In this document: piece by piece, positions 25,722-34,549 of the stretch
How the letters are laid out: each line of letters opens with the position of its first letter
How positions within the stretch are numbered: the first letter of the stretch is position 1
From: Cribrihabitans marinus
Lineage (GTDB): Bacteria > Pseudomonadota > Alphaproteobacteria > Rhodobacterales > Rhodobacteraceae
Length of the DNA: 64,000 nucleotides
NCBI RefSeq assembly: GCF_900109035.1
Contig: NZ_FNYD01000001.1
Span: forward strand, 310,001 to 374,000
Direction: 5' to 3'
Translations under genes and position numbers: made by a program
Notes under the pieces: generated by a model
The model's database searches: none
Told to the model about the DNA's origin: nothing
The model's input: only the letters and a program-made list of their open reading frames with translations

Positions 25722-26945
25722 TTAACCGGCAAGTTCGGCGCGATTTAGCGCACAATGCGACCAAAGTTCGTCCATCGCGCGGACCAGGTGGTTCATCTCG
25801 TCCGGCCCGTGGACCGGCGACGGGGTGAACCGCAACCGCTCGGTTCCGCGTGGAACGGTGGGGAAATTGATCGGCTGGACATAGATGCCGTAGCTGTCCA
25901 GCAGCATGTCGCTGAGCTTCTTGGTGTGCACCGGGTCCCCGACGATCACCGGCACGATATGCGAGCCGTGGTCGATCAGCGGCAGCCCCATGGCCTTGAG
26001 CCGGGTCTTGAGGATCTTCGCCTGGGTCTGATGCTGTTCGCGCAACTCGGGCGCCCGCTTGAGATGCGCGACCGAAGCCGCGGCCCCGGCTGCCACGGCC
26101 GGCGGAAGCGAGGTCGTGAAGATGAAGCCCGGCGCATAAGACCTTATGGCGTCGCACATTTTCGCACTGGCAGCGATGTAGCCGCCCATTACGCCATAGG
26201 CCTTGGCCAGGGTGCCGTTGATGATGTCGATGCGATGTGCCAGCCGGTCCCGCTCGGTCACGCCGCCGCCGCGCGCGCCATACATGCCGACCGCGTGCAC
26301 CTCGTCGATATAGGTCAGCGCGCCGAACTCGTCGGCCAGGTCGCAGATCGCCTCGATCGGACCGAAATCGCCATCCATCGAATAGACCGATTCAAACGCG
26401 ATCAGCTTGGGCGCGGCCGGGTCGTCGGCCTCCAGCAACTCGCGCAGGTGTTCGACGTCGTTGTGGCGGAAGATGCGCTTGGCCCCGCCGTTGCGGCGCA
26501 CGCCCTCGATCATCGAGGCGTGGTTGAGCGCGTCCGAATAGATGATCAGCCCCGGAAATAGCCGCGGCAGCGTCGACAGCGTGGCATCGTTGGCGATATA
26601 GGCGCTGGTGAACAAGAGCGCCGCTTCCTTGCCGTGCAGGTCGGCCAGCTCGGCCTCAAGCCGCTTGTGATAGACGGTGGTGCCGCTGATGTTGCGGGTG
26701 CCCCCAGAACCGGCGCCCGCGGCGCCCAGAGCCTCGGTCATCGCCTCGAGCACCACGGGATGCTGGCCCATGCCCAGATAGTCGTTGCCGCACCACACGG
26801 TGATGTCGCGCTCGCTGCCGTCGGGCCGGGTCCAGACCGCGTGCGGGAACTGCCCGTTGCGGCGCTCGATGTCGATGAATGTGCGGTACCGGCCCTCGTC
26901 GTGAAGGCGGGCAATGGCGGTGTCCAGCTGGGCGGTATAGTCCAC
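25722..26945 (-). CDS. hemA: 5-aminolevulinate synthase
   Basis: This PLP enzyme condenses glycine and succinyl-CoA to 5-aminolevulinate, the C4 route to tetrapyrroles used by alphaproteobacteria. The 407 residues start at a GTG (26945) preceded by AAGGAGA, giving (M)[22 protein letters not shown], the same N-terminus and length as Rhodobacter HemA. The cofactor lysine lies in [13 protein letters not shown], and [11 protein letters not shown] carries the PLP-ring aspartate. A perfect FNR box lies 137 bases upstream. The neighbouring M20 gene is divergent. Confidence 0.97.
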   Translation of the reverse strand: MDYTAQLDTAIARLHDEGRYRTFIDIERRNGQFPHAVWTRPDGSERDITVWCGNDYLGMGQHPVVLEAMTEALGAAGAGSGGTRNISGTTVYHKRLEAELADLHGKEAALLFTSAYIANDATLSTLPRLFPGLIIYSDALNHASMIEGVRRNGGAKRIFRHNDVEHLRELLEADDPAAPKLIAFESVYSMDGDFGPIEAICDLADEFGALTYIDEVHAVGMYGARGGGVTERDRLAHRIDIINGTLAKAYGVMGGYIAASAKMCDAIRSYAPGFIFTTSLPPAVAAGAAASVAHLKRAPELREQHQTQAKILKTRLKAMGLPLIDHGSHIVPVIVGDPVHTKKLSDMLLDSYGIYVQPINFPTVPRGTERLRFTPSPVHGPDEMNHLVRAMDELWSHCALNRAELAG

Positions 26946-27081
26946 CTGACGTCTCCTTGTCGTTCGCCCGGGGGTCAGCATCCCCGGTCAGGCGCCGCAG
27001 GGGCAGCTGACGCGTTCCAGCTTGGATACAGAGATCCAAGGCCCCGATCAACCGGTTAGCAGCGGTCCACATGTCGCAGCC

Positions 27082-27095
27082 TTGATCTGGATCAA
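27082..27095. promoter_or_regulatory. FNR/FnrL-type binding site
   Basis: TTGAT-CTGG-ATCAA is a perfect match to the FNR-family consensus. It sits between divergent hemA (start 26945) and the M20 peptidase gene (start 27169). FnrL activation of hemA under low oxygen is established in Rhodobacter sphaeroides, which makes hemA the likelier target. Confidence 0.75.
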
Positions 27096-27168
27096 GGCCC
27101 CTCTGGACAGTCGCCCGAACGCTGTTACGGTCGGCCGCGAAATACCCCATGATAGCCCGGAGGACCGC

Positions 27169-28563
27169 ATGTCACTAGAGGATGTTCTGGCCCGCATCGA
27201 CGCCGACCTGCCCGACGCCAAGACCCGCCTGATGGAGCTGCTGCGGATCCCGTCGATCTCGACCGATCCTGACTACAAGGCGCAGTGCGAGCAGGCCGCG
27301 AGCTGGCTGGTATCCGACCTGCAATCCATTGGGATCACGTCGGAAAAGCGCGCCACGCCGGGGCATCCGATGGTGGTGGGCCATGTGGACGGGCCCGAGC
27401 ACGCGCCGCACCTGCTGTTCTACGGTCATTACGACGTGCAGCCGGTCGACCCGCTGGAGCTGTGGAACCGCGACCCGTTCGACCCGGCCATCGAAGAGAC
27501 GGATGCCGGCCCGGTGATCCGCGGGCGCGGGTCGTCCGACGACAAGGGCCAGCTGATGACCTTTGTCGAGGCCTGCCGCGCCTGGGCCGCGGTCGAGGGC
27601 AGCCTGCCCTGCCGCATCACCTTCTTCTTCGAGGGCGAGGAGGAATCGGGATCGCCCTCGCTGGTGCCGTTCCTGGAACAGAACGCCGACGAGCTGAAGG
27701 CCGACATCGCCCTGGTCTGCGACACGTCGATGGTGTCGCGCGGTGTGCCGTCCATCGCCTCGCAGCTGCGCGGGATGCTCAAGGACGAGTTCACCATCAC
27801 CGGGCCGCGGATCGACCTGCATTCGGGCCATTACGGCGGCCCCGGCCTGAACCCGCTGCGCGAGATCGCCCGCATCGTCGACTCGTTCTACGATCAGGAC
27901 ACCGGCCGCGTCGCTGTGGCCGGGTTCTACGACGGCGTACATGAGGTGCCCGAGGACCAGCTGCGCCAGTGGCAGGACTGCGGGTTCGACGAAGCGGAAT
28001 ATCTCAACTCTGTGGGGTACAGCCAGGCGCATGGCGAAAAGGGCTATTCGACGCTGGAACAGCAATGGGCGCGCCCGACGCTGGAGGTCAACGGAATGTG
28101 GGGCGGATATACCGGCGCCGGAACCAAGACGGTGATCCCGAGCCAGGCGCATTGCAAGATCACCTGCCGGCTGGTCGGCGACATGGATCCCGACGCGCTG
28201 CGCGACAAGATCCGGGCGCATGTCGAAGAGCGGCTTTCGCCGGATGCCGACGTGACCTGGAACAACGATCTGGAAGGCTCGCGCGCCGCGGTGATGAACA
28301 TCGCCCGGCCCGAGTTCGAGGCCGCGCGCGCGGCGCTCTCGGACGAATGGAACCGCGAGGCGGTGTTCTGCGGCATGGGCGGCTCGATCCCCGTCGTGGG
28401 GTTCTTCCGTAACATCCTGGGCCTCGATTCCATGCTGATCGGGTTCGCCAACGACGACGACGCGATCCACTCTCCGAACGAGAAATACGACGTGAAGAGC
28501 TTTCACAAGGGGATCCGGTCCTGGGCGCGGGTTCTGGACCGGCTGTCCGCGCGACCGGCATGA
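27169..28563 (+). CDS. M20-family dipeptidase/metallopeptidase
   Basis: The protein has 464 residues from the ATG at 27169 (CCGGAGG upstream); the frame opens earlier, at 27022, without a ribosome site. It shows the di-zinc motifs of the M20/ArgE-DapE-CNDP group: YGHYDVQP, GRGSSDDKGQ, FEGEEESGS, ALVCDTSM and a late histidine in DDDAIHSPNEKYD. It probably hydrolyses dipeptides or N-acyl amino acids in the cytoplasm. The stop overlaps the ATG of the alpha/beta-hydrolase gene, so the two are co-translated. Confidence 0.92.
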   Translation: MSLEDVLARIDADLPDAKTRLMELLRIPSISTDPDYKAQCEQAASWLVSDLQSIGITSEKRATPGHPMVVGHVDGPEHAPHLLFYGHYDVQPVDPLELWNRDPFDPAIEETDAGPVIRGRGSSDDKGQLMTFVEACRAWAAVEGSLPCRITFFFEGEEESGSPSLVPFLEQNADELKADIALVCDTSMVSRGVPSIASQLRGMLKDEFTITGPRIDLHSGHYGGPGLNPLREIARIVDSFYDQDTGRVAVAGFYDGVHEVPEDQLRQWQDCGFDEAEYLNSVGYSQAHGEKGYSTLEQQWARPTLEVNGMWGGYTGAGTKTVIPSQAHCKITCRLVGDMDPDALRDKIRAHVEERLSPDADVTWNNDLEGSRAAVMNIARPEFEAARAALSDEWNREAVFCGMGGSIPVVGFFRNILGLDSMLIGFANDDDAIHSPNEKYDVKSFHKGIRSWARVLDRLSARPA

Positions 28564-29426
28564 GCATTCCCGGATTCACCGAACACGCATTCACGCGCGA
28601 CGGGGTCGAGCTGTCCTATTCCCGTGGCGGATCGGGACTGCCGCTGCTGCTTCTGCACGGGTTTCCCCAAACCCGGGCCATGTGGATGCATGTGGCGCCT
28701 GCCCTTGCGGAAACGCATGACGTGATCTGCCCGGACCTGCGCGGATACGGCAACAGCGCAAAACCCGGCCCGGTCTCCGCCTACAGTTTCCGCGAGATGG
28801 CGCGCGACCAACTGGCGGTGATGGGGCATCTGGGGTTCGAGCGCTTTGCCGTGGCGGGCCATGACCGGGGCGGCCGGGTGGCGCACCGCCTGGCGCTGGA
28901 TGCGCCCGAGGCGGTGACGCGGCTGTGCGTGATGGACATCGTGCCCACCGCCACGCTGCTCGCCCCGTTGCGCCGCGAGGTGGCGCAGAGCTATTACCAC
29001 TGGTTCTTCCTGGCCCAGCCCGCGCCCTTGCCCGAAACCCTGATCGGGCACGATCCGGATCTCTATTTCGAATCCTGCCTCAGCGGCTGGGGCGGCGCCG
29101 GGTTGGCCGAGTTCGATGACAAGCAGCTGGCGGCCTATCGCGCGGCCTGGCGGGATCCCGAGACCATTCGCGGCATGTGCAACGACTACCGCGCCGCCCT
29201 CATGCATGATTTCGATGACGATTCCGCCGATGCGGATGCGCGCGTGCACTGTCCGACATGGGTATTCTATGGCGCCCAGGGGGCGATGGCCGGGGCCTAT
29301 GACGTGCCGGCGGTGTGGTCGGGGAAATGCACCGAGATGTCCGCGCAGGCCATCCGGGGCGGCCATTTCTTCGTGGACACCAACCCGGGCGACACCAGTG
29401 CCGCGCTGCGGGCGTTCCTGGACTGA
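28560..29426 (+). CDS. alpha/beta hydrolase, haloacetate-dehalogenase-like
   Basis: This 288-residue protein has a nucleophile elbow HDRGGRVAHR with Asp instead of Ser, arginines on the elbow, a YHWFF element and a C-terminal His in GGHFFVDTNP. This is the signature of fluoroacetate/haloacetate dehalogenases and close epoxide-hydrolase relatives. These enzymes displace halide from a 2-haloacid through an aspartyl ester. The true substrate could instead be an epoxide. The ATGA overlap couples it to the M20 gene. It ends 12 bases before a convergent tRNA gene. Confidence 0.85.
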   Translation: MSIPGFTEHAFTRDGVELSYSRGGSGLPLLLLHGFPQTRAMWMHVAPALAETHDVICPDLRGYGNSAKPGPVSAYSFREMARDQLAVMGHLGFERFAVAGHDRGGRVAHRLALDAPEAVTRLCVMDIVPTATLLAPLRREVAQSYYHWFFLAQPAPLPETLIGHDPDLYFESCLSGWGGAGLAEFDDKQLAAYRAAWRDPETIRGMCNDYRAALMHDFDDDSADADARVHCPTWVFYGAQGAMAGAYDVPAVWSGKCTEMSAQAIRGGHFFVDTNPGDTSAALRAFLD

Positions 29427-29438
29427 ATTTTCGGGAAA

Positions 29439-29515
29439 TGGCGCGGTTGACGGGGCTCGAACCCGCGACCTCCGGCGTGACAGGCCGGCACTCTAACCAA
29501 CTGAGCTACAACCGC
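29439..29515 (-). tRNA. tRNA-Asp (GTC), copy 2 of a tandem pair
   Basis: The gene is 77 bases including an encoded CCA. The acceptor stem is GCGGTTG/CAACCGC and the anticodon loop is CTGTCAC between CCGGC and GCCGG, giving anticodon GTC. The T arm carries GGTTCGAGCC. It is identical over the mature length to the copy 50 bases upstream and is probably processed from the same transcript. Confidence 0.97.
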
Positions 29516-29564
29516 GCATGGTCGTATTGCCGATCCCTTGACCCGGATCCGGGGCTGGCAGCGG

Positions 29565-29641
29565 TGGCGCGGTTGACGGGGCTCGAACCCGCGACCTCCG
29601 GCGTGACAGGCCGGCACTCTAACCAACTGAGCTACAACCGC
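29565..29641 (-). tRNA. tRNA-Asp (GTC), promoter-proximal copy
   Basis: This has the same sequence and structure as the gene at 29439-29515, with CCA encoded. It lies about 25 bases downstream of the inferred transcription start. Confidence 0.97.
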
Positions 29642-29672
29642 TCACTGCCCGCTCATCTCTGAGCGTTGGGCT

Positions 29673-29701
29673 GTATTATGGCCCCGCCCCTGCCTCGTCA
29701 A
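29673..29701 (-). promoter_or_regulatory. promoter of the tRNA-Asp pair
   Basis: On the minus strand, TTGACG (29696-29701) and TAATAC (29673-29678) are separated by 17 bases. The remaining space to the end of the pirin gene (29702-29899) shows no gene that I can support. Confidence 0.65.
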
Positions 29702-29899
29702 GCAGGCATGCGGATTTTTTTCCGCGCCGCCGCGCCATCCGTGCCAGTGCCCGGCCCGAAGTCTCCCGGCGGGTTGGATTTCATGGGCGAAACGCCCCGT
29801 CCGCAAGGCGGATGCCCAGGCAATCGACCGCGAAACCAGCGTTGGAATTGAGGCGAATCCGGCGACAATACCGGGGCTCGCAGCGGCATTGTCGCGACG

Positions 29900-30838
29900 T
29901 CACCGGTCCGGCAGCGGGATGTGTTCGGCATCGTCGCCCGGTGGCAGGCGAAAGCGGCCATGTGCCCAGTCGCCGGCGCGCCAGGCCTCCTTGGCGGCGT
30001 CGATGCGATCCCTGGACGAGGCCACGAAATTCCACCAGATATGGCGCGGGCCGTTCAGCGTGGCGCCGCCCAGCATCATCAGCCGCGCGCCCTGCGCACC
30101 GGCCTTCAGGCTCAACGAGTCACCGGGGCGGAAGACCATCATCCGGCCCGCCTCGAACTCCTGCCCGGCCACTTCGACCGCGCCGTCGATCACATAGACC
30201 CCGCGATCCTCATGGTTGTCGGGCAAGGGGATTGCCGCGCCCGGTTCCAGCGTGGCATCGGCATAGAACATCTCGGATGTGGTGGTGACCGGCGCTGTCT
30301 CGCCCCAGACATCGCCCAGGATCAGCCGGACCCGCTTGCCCTCGCCCTCCAACAGCGGCAGCGCGTCTTCGGGCGCGTGCTCGAAGGAGGCCGGCGCGTC
30401 CTCCAGCTCTTCCGGCAGGGCCACCCAGGTCTGGATGCCCATCATGGACAGCGGCGCCTTGCGGGCCTCGCCGTCGGTGCGCTCGGAATGGGTGACGCCG
30501 TGGCCGGACACCATCCAGTTTACCGCACCCGGTTCGATCCACTGGTCGGTGCCCAGCGAGTCGCGGTGGTGCAGCCGGCCCTTGTAAAGATAGGTGACGG
30601 TGGCCAGGCCGATATGCGGATGCGGGCGCACGTCGATCCCCTGCCCGGTCAGGAACTCGACCGGCCCCATCTGGTCGAAGAAGATGAAGGGGCCCACCAT
30701 CTGCCGGCGCGGCGCGGGCAGCGCGCGGCGCACCTCGAACCCGCCCAGATCGCGGGCGCGGGGCACGATCACGGTTTCGATCGCGTCGACCGCGTCGCCG
30801 GTGGGACAATCGGGATCCAGGGCGGGGTTCCAGGACAT
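29900..30838 (-). CDS. pirin-family cupin protein
   Basis: The protein has 312 residues from the ATG at 30838 (GGAAGGAGAG upstream). The N-terminal cupin carries the iron ligands in PHPHIGLATVTYLYKG and HGVTHSERTDG, and the C-terminal cupin domain ends at DSLSLKAGAQGARLMMLGG. Pirins act as quercetinases or redox-sensing regulators in different organisms. Nothing nearby identifies the role. The RpiR gene lies 86 bases upstream on the same strand but appears to belong to the divergent catabolic operon. Confidence 0.9.
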   Translation of the reverse strand: MSWNPALDPDCPTGDAVDAIETVIVPRARDLGGFEVRRALPAPRRQMVGPFIFFDQMGPVEFLTGQGIDVRPHPHIGLATVTYLYKGRLHHRDSLGTDQWIEPGAVNWMVSGHGVTHSERTDGEARKAPLSMMGIQTWVALPEELEDAPASFEHAPEDALPLLEGEGKRVRLILGDVWGETAPVTTTSEMFYADATLEPGAAIPLPDNHEDRGVYVIDGAVEVAGQEFEAGRMMVFRPGDSLSLKAGAQGARLMMLGGATLNGPRHIWWNFVASSRDRIDAAKEAWRAGDWAHGRFRLPPGDDAEHIPLPDR

Positions 30839-30924
30839 CGGCGCTCTCCTTCCGGGCAGGTTCGGGCGAAGATAGCACATGCCGGGACTGCGCCAATCCC
30901 GAGCCGCGAACACGGGCTGTGCGC

Positions 30925-31797
30925 TCAGCCCTGATTGCGGAAAATCCGGGTGGAGGAGAACATCGCCTCCAGCTCCTCGATCCGTTCCTTGCTCTCTTCC
31001 CAGCGGGTGGTCTGCACCTCGGCGATCAGCGCCTCGACGATCAGCATCAGCGCGATGGTCGAATCCCAGCTCGACGGCGCCTCGACCAGCCCGTTGAATG
31101 TGTAATGGGCACAGCGCGCGATGGGCGAGCCCCATTGGTCGGTGAACAGAACCACGGTTGCCCCACGCTCGGCGGCGGTCTGGGCCAGCTTTTCCAGATG
31201 CGCCTCGTAGCGGCGGATGTCGAAGATCACCAGCACCGAGGACGGCCCCATGTCCAGCAGGTATTGCGGCCAGACATTGGCCGAGTTGCCCAGCATGGTC
31301 ACGTTGGGGCGGATGATCTGCATGTGGTTGAACAGGTAGTCCGCGTTCGACCGGGTGATCCGCCCGCCGACGACGTAAAGCGGGCGCTCGGTCTCGGCCA
31401 GCAGCTTCGCCACCGCGTCGAAGAGTCCGAGGTCGATGCGTTCCAGCGTGTGCCGCATGTTCGTCCAGACCACGCCGGCAAAGCGCATCAGCGGGTGTTC
31501 GGCGCTTTCGTCCACGACCCAGGCATCGCGTTTGGACAGGGGCTTCTTGATCTGGGCCGCCACCTCTTCGCGCAGGGCGTCCTGCAGGTCGGGGAAGCCG
31601 TCGAAGCCCAGCTTGCGCGCCATGCGGATCACCGTGGGCGTGGACACGCCGGCCGCAACCGCCAACTTGGTGATCGATTGCAGCCCGCCCATCGGATAAT
31701 CCTGCAGCAGGATCGACGCCAGCTGTCGCTCGGACCGCGTGAGGGTGTCGGTCGCGTCCTGGATCTTTTGCTTCACAAGCTTGGTGGTCGGTGACAC
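30925..31797 (-). CDS. RpiR-family transcriptional regulator
   Basis: The protein has 290 residues from a GTG at 31797. The N-terminal HTH_6 domain lies at about 20-80 (QSITKLAVAAGVSTPTVIRMARKLG), and a C-terminal SIS domain at about 130-250 (LYVVGGRITRSNADYLF, VLVIFDIRRYEAHLEKLAQ) normally binds a phosphosugar or another small effector. It is divergent from the N-formylglutamate-amidohydrolase/TRAP operon. The 93-base gap holds two near-identical TGTA-N8-TACA sites, so it probably regulates that operon and itself. Confidence 0.92.
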   Translation of the reverse strand: MSPTTKLVKQKIQDATDTLTRSERQLASILLQDYPMGGLQSITKLAVAAGVSTPTVIRMARKLGFDGFPDLQDALREEVAAQIKKPLSKRDAWVVDESAEHPLMRFAGVVWTNMRHTLERIDLGLFDAVAKLLAETERPLYVVGGRITRSNADYLFNHMQIIRPNVTMLGNSANVWPQYLLDMGPSSVLVIFDIRRYEAHLEKLAQTAAERGATVVLFTDQWGSPIARCAHYTFNGLVEAPSSWDSTIALMLIVEALIAEVQTTRWEESKERIEELEAMFSSTRIFRNQG

Positions 31798-31838
31798 CGG
31801 CGCCTCGTTTTTAGCGATTATTACAGCCTACGGTGATT

Positions 31839-31854
31839 TGTAGTCATGTCTACA
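31839..31854. promoter_or_regulatory. putative RpiR operator 1
   Basis: TGTAGTCATGTCTACA is a dyad of form TGTA-N8-TACA. A second site of the same form lies exactly 44 bases away, four helical turns. Confidence 0.55.
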
Positions 31855-31882
31855 GAAATTTCATTGACAGGCGTGGGGTTCC

Positions 31883-31898
31883 TGTAACCAATGCTACA
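31883..31898. promoter_or_regulatory. putative RpiR operator 2
   Basis: TGTAACCAATGCTACA is the second TGTA-N8-TACA dyad. It lies just downstream of TTGACA (31864-31869), a possible -35 element, and overlaps the first candidate start codon of the operon, so a bound repressor would block initiation. Confidence 0.55.
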
Positions 31899-32706
31899 CA
31901 TGGCAACCGTGTCCGAGTCACCCCTGCTGACCCCGTTGGAAGGCCCCCCGGTCCGGGTGCTGAACGCAAGCGGTCCGGCCCGCGCGGTGCTGGTCTGCGA
32001 ACATGCAAGCCGGTTCATTCCCGCCACGCTGCGGGGACTCGGCCTGGATGCCGCGGCGGCGCAATCGCACGCCGCGTGGGATATCGGCGCGATGGAGCTG
32101 GCCGTCGAGCTGATGGGTGCGCTCGATGCACCGCTGGTCGCCGCCCGGGTCAGCCGGCTGGTCTATGACTGCAACCGGCCGCCCGAGGCGCCCGACTCGA
32201 TCCCCGCAAAAAGCGAGGTCTACGACATTCCCGGCAATACCGGTCTGAGCACCGCAGAGCGCGATGCCCGCGGGCATGAGATCTATGCCCCGTTCCGCGC
32301 GACGCTGGCCGGGGCGCTCGACGCAAGGCCGGACGCATCGCTTCTGATCACGGTCCACAGCTTCACGCCGGTCTATAACGGCCGTAGACGCGACGTCGAG
32401 CTGGGCATTCTGCATGACGCGGACGACCGCGCCGCGCGGCACCTGCTGCGCGCCTTGGGCGACAGCGGCCTCAGGACCGCGCTGAACGAGCCCTATTCCG
32501 CCGCCGACGGAGTGACCCACACGCTGCGCGCGCACGCGATCGGCCGCGGGCTGGCCAATGTCATGATCGAGGTGCGCAACGACCTGCTGGACACCCCGGC
32601 CGGCGTGAACCGGATCGCCGGCCTGCTGACACCGGCGCTGGCGCGGGTGATCGCCGAGATGGACCCAGAAAGCGCCCCGGACACCAACGAGAGGGCGACG
32701 CCATGA
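31891..32706 (+). CDS. N-formylglutamate amidohydrolase-family zinc hydrolase
   Basis: The protein has up to 271 residues. ATG codons at 31891 and 31900 are both possible and neither has a good ribosome site. The family (PF05013) releases glutamate from N-formylglutamate in histidine breakdown. Characteristic segments are VLVCEHASRFIPATL, HAAWDIGAMELA, YDCNRPP and ITVHSFTPVYNG. No hut genes are present, and it heads an operon with a TRAP importer, a glutamine-synthetase-like ligase and two dehydrogenases. My inference is that it cleaves a glutamyl-amide intermediate of that pathway. The last four bases overlap the next ATG. Confidence 0.88.
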   Translation: MLHMATVSESPLLTPLEGPPVRVLNASGPARAVLVCEHASRFIPATLRGLGLDAAAAQSHAAWDIGAMELAVELMGALDAPLVAARVSRLVYDCNRPPEAPDSIPAKSEVYDIPGNTGLSTAERDARGHEIYAPFRATLAGALDARPDASLLITVHSFTPVYNGRRRDVELGILHDADDRAARHLLRALGDSGLRTALNEPYSAADGVTHTLRAHAIGRGLANVMIEVRNDLLDTPAGVNRIAGLLTPALARVIAEMDPESAPDTNERATP

Positions 32707-33224
32707 ACCTGCTGCGCGGTTATGTCCGCGTCATCGACCGGATCAATCGCTGGATCGGGCGGGTGGTGATGTTCGGCATCTTCGTGATGATGGGCATCCT
32801 GCTGTGGTCGACGGTTTCCAAGGTGTTCTTCGTGCCCTCGCTCTGGACCCTGGAGATGGCGCAGTTCGCGATGGTCGCCTATTTCATGCTGGGCGGGCCT
32901 TATTCGATCCAGATGGGCTCGAACGTGCGCATGGACCTGCTCTATGGCGAGTGGAGCGACCGCCGCAAGGCGCAGGTGGACGCCTTCACGGTGCTGTTCC
33001 TGATCGTCTACCTGGTCATCCTTCTGTGGGGCGGCTGGGACAGCCTGATGTATTCGTTCCAATACGGCGGCGAGCGCAGCTCGAGCGTCTGGCGGCCCTA
33101 TCTCTGGCCCATCAAGTCGATCATGGTCCTGGGCATCTTCCTGATGCTGCTGCAGGCGATCAGCGAGCTGTGCAAGGACATCCTGCGCATCCGCGGCGAC
33201 AAGATCCCGCGCGAGGTGGTCTGA
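32703..33224 (+). CDS. dctQ: TRAP transporter small membrane subunit (DctQ type)
   Basis: This 173-residue protein has four membrane helices (VVMFGIFVMMGILLWSTV, FAMVAYFMLGGPYSI, FTVLFLIVYLVILLWGG, SIMVLGIFLMLLQAISEL) and the family segment SNVRMDLLYGEWSDRRKA. It couples the large subunit to the solute-binding protein. It overlaps both neighbours (ATGA upstream, TGATG downstream), so translation is tightly coupled. Confidence 0.9.
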   Translation: MNLLRGYVRVIDRINRWIGRVVMFGIFVMMGILLWSTVSKVFFVPSLWTLEMAQFAMVAYFMLGGPYSIQMGSNVRMDLLYGEWSDRRKAQVDAFTVLFLIVYLVILLWGGWDSLMYSFQYGGERSSSVWRPYLWPIKSIMVLGIFLMLLQAISELCKDILRIRGDKIPREVV

Positions 33225-34549
33225 TGTCCTATGACATGATCGCGATCCTGATGTTCTCGACCATGATGGTCATGCTGCTGACCGGTCAGCGCGTGTTCGG
33301 CGCCATCGGCTTTGTCGCGGTAGTGGCCGCGCTCTTCCTGTGGGGCGACCGGGGCGGGTATGACCTGGGCTTTTCGGCGGCGATCAAGGTGATGAAATGG
33401 TATCCGCTGCTGACGCTGCCGATGTTCATCTTCATGGGCTATATCCTGTCGGAATCCAAGATCGCCGACGATCTCTACCGGATGTTCCATGTCTGGATGG
33501 GCGGCGTCTCGGGCGGGCTGGCCATCGGCACGATCGGGTTGATGGTGCTGATCTCGGCGATGAACGGGCTGAGCGTGGCGGGCATGGCGATCGGCGCCAC
33601 CATCGCCCTGCCGGAACTGCTCAAGCGCAACTATGACAAACGGATGGTCACCGGCGTGATCCAGGCCGGGTCGAGCCTGGGCATCCTGGTGCCGCCCTCG
33701 GTGGTGCTGGTGCTCTACGCGATGATCGCGCGCCAGCCGGTGGGCCAGCTGTGGCTCGCGGGCGTCCTGCCTGGGCTGATGATGGCGGGAATGTTCATCC
33801 TCTACATCGTGATCCGCTGCCGGATCACCCCGTCGCTGGGCCCGGCCCTGCCGCCGGAAGAGCGCGATGTCGGCCTGGCGGAAAAGCTGCGGCTGCTGCG
33901 CGCGGGGCTGCTGCCGCTGGTGATCTTCTTCTCGATGATGGTGCCCTTCGTGAACGGCTGGACCTCGCTGGTGGAAAGCTCGGCCATCGGGGCCATCGCC
34001 GCCTTCCTGGCCGCGGTGCTCAAGCGCCGGATGACCTGGCAGGTGTTCGAGACCTCGGTTCGCAACACGCTGGGGATCTCGTGTATGTTCATGTGGATCA
34101 TCCTGGCGGCGCTGGCCTTCGGCGCGGTATTCGACGGGCTGGGCGCGGTCAAGGCCATCGACAACCTGTTCACCGAGCGCATGGGGCTGAGCCCCTGGGC
34201 GATCCTGATCCTGATGCAGCTGAGCTTCATCCTGATGGGCACGTTTCTGGACGACACCGCCATGCTGGTGATCGTCGCACCGCTCTACGTGCCGCTGGTG
34301 GGCGAGCTGGGCTTCGATCTGGTATGGTATGGCGTTCTCTACACAATCACCTGCCAGATCGCCTATATGACGCCGCCCTTCGGCTATAACCTGTTCCTGA
34401 TGCGGGCGATGGCCCCGCCCGAGATCGGCATCGGCGACATCTACCGCTCGATCATCCCCTTCGTGCTGGTCATGGCGCTGGCGCTGGCGACGGTGATGGT
34501 GTTTCCGCAGGTCGCGCTGTGGCTGCCGGAGCAAGTCTATGGCAAGTGA
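33224..34549 (+). CDS. dctM: TRAP transporter large membrane subunit (DctM type)
   Basis: This 441-residue, twelve-helix-class permease of the ion-transporter superfamily shows GIGFV-like N-terminal helices, GSSLGILVPPSVVLVLYAMIA and PLYVPLVGELGFDLVWYGVLYTI, and a family-typical MTPPFGYNLF near the C-terminus. It drives sodium-coupled uptake of the ligand delivered by the DctP protein encoded at 35300. The last eleven bases overlap the DUF4336 gene. Confidence 0.93.
   Translation: MSYDMIAILMFSTMMVMLLTGQRVFGAIGFVAVVAALFLWGDRGGYDLGFSAAIKVMKWYPLLTLPMFIFMGYILSESKIADDLYRMFHVWMGGVSGGLAIGTIGLMVLISAMNGLSVAGMAIGATIALPELLKRNYDKRMVTGVIQAGSSLGILVPPSVVLVLYAMIARQPVGQLWLAGVLPGLMMAGMFILYIVIRCRITPSLGPALPPEERDVGLAEKLRLLRAGLLPLVIFFSMMVPFVNGWTSLVESSAIGAIAAFLAAVLKRRMTWQVFETSVRNTLGISCMFMWIILAALAFGAVFDGLGAVKAIDNLFTERMGLSPWAILILMQLSFILMGTFLDDTAMLVIVAPLYVPLVGELGFDLVWYGVLYTITCQIAYMTPPFGYNLFLMRAMAPPEIGIGDIYRSIIPFVLVMALALATVMVFPQVALWLPEQVYGK

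Noticed and set aside
29439-29641. Recombination or integration site at the duplicated tRNA-Asp genes
   Set aside because: The two copies are full-length, tandem and share a promoter. No integrase gene or flanking partial tRNA fragment is present.
31891-32706. Assignment as hutG of histidine degradation
   Set aside because: No other hut genes are adjacent, and the operon holds a transporter, a GS-like ligase and dehydrogenases. The family name alone does not fix the substrate.
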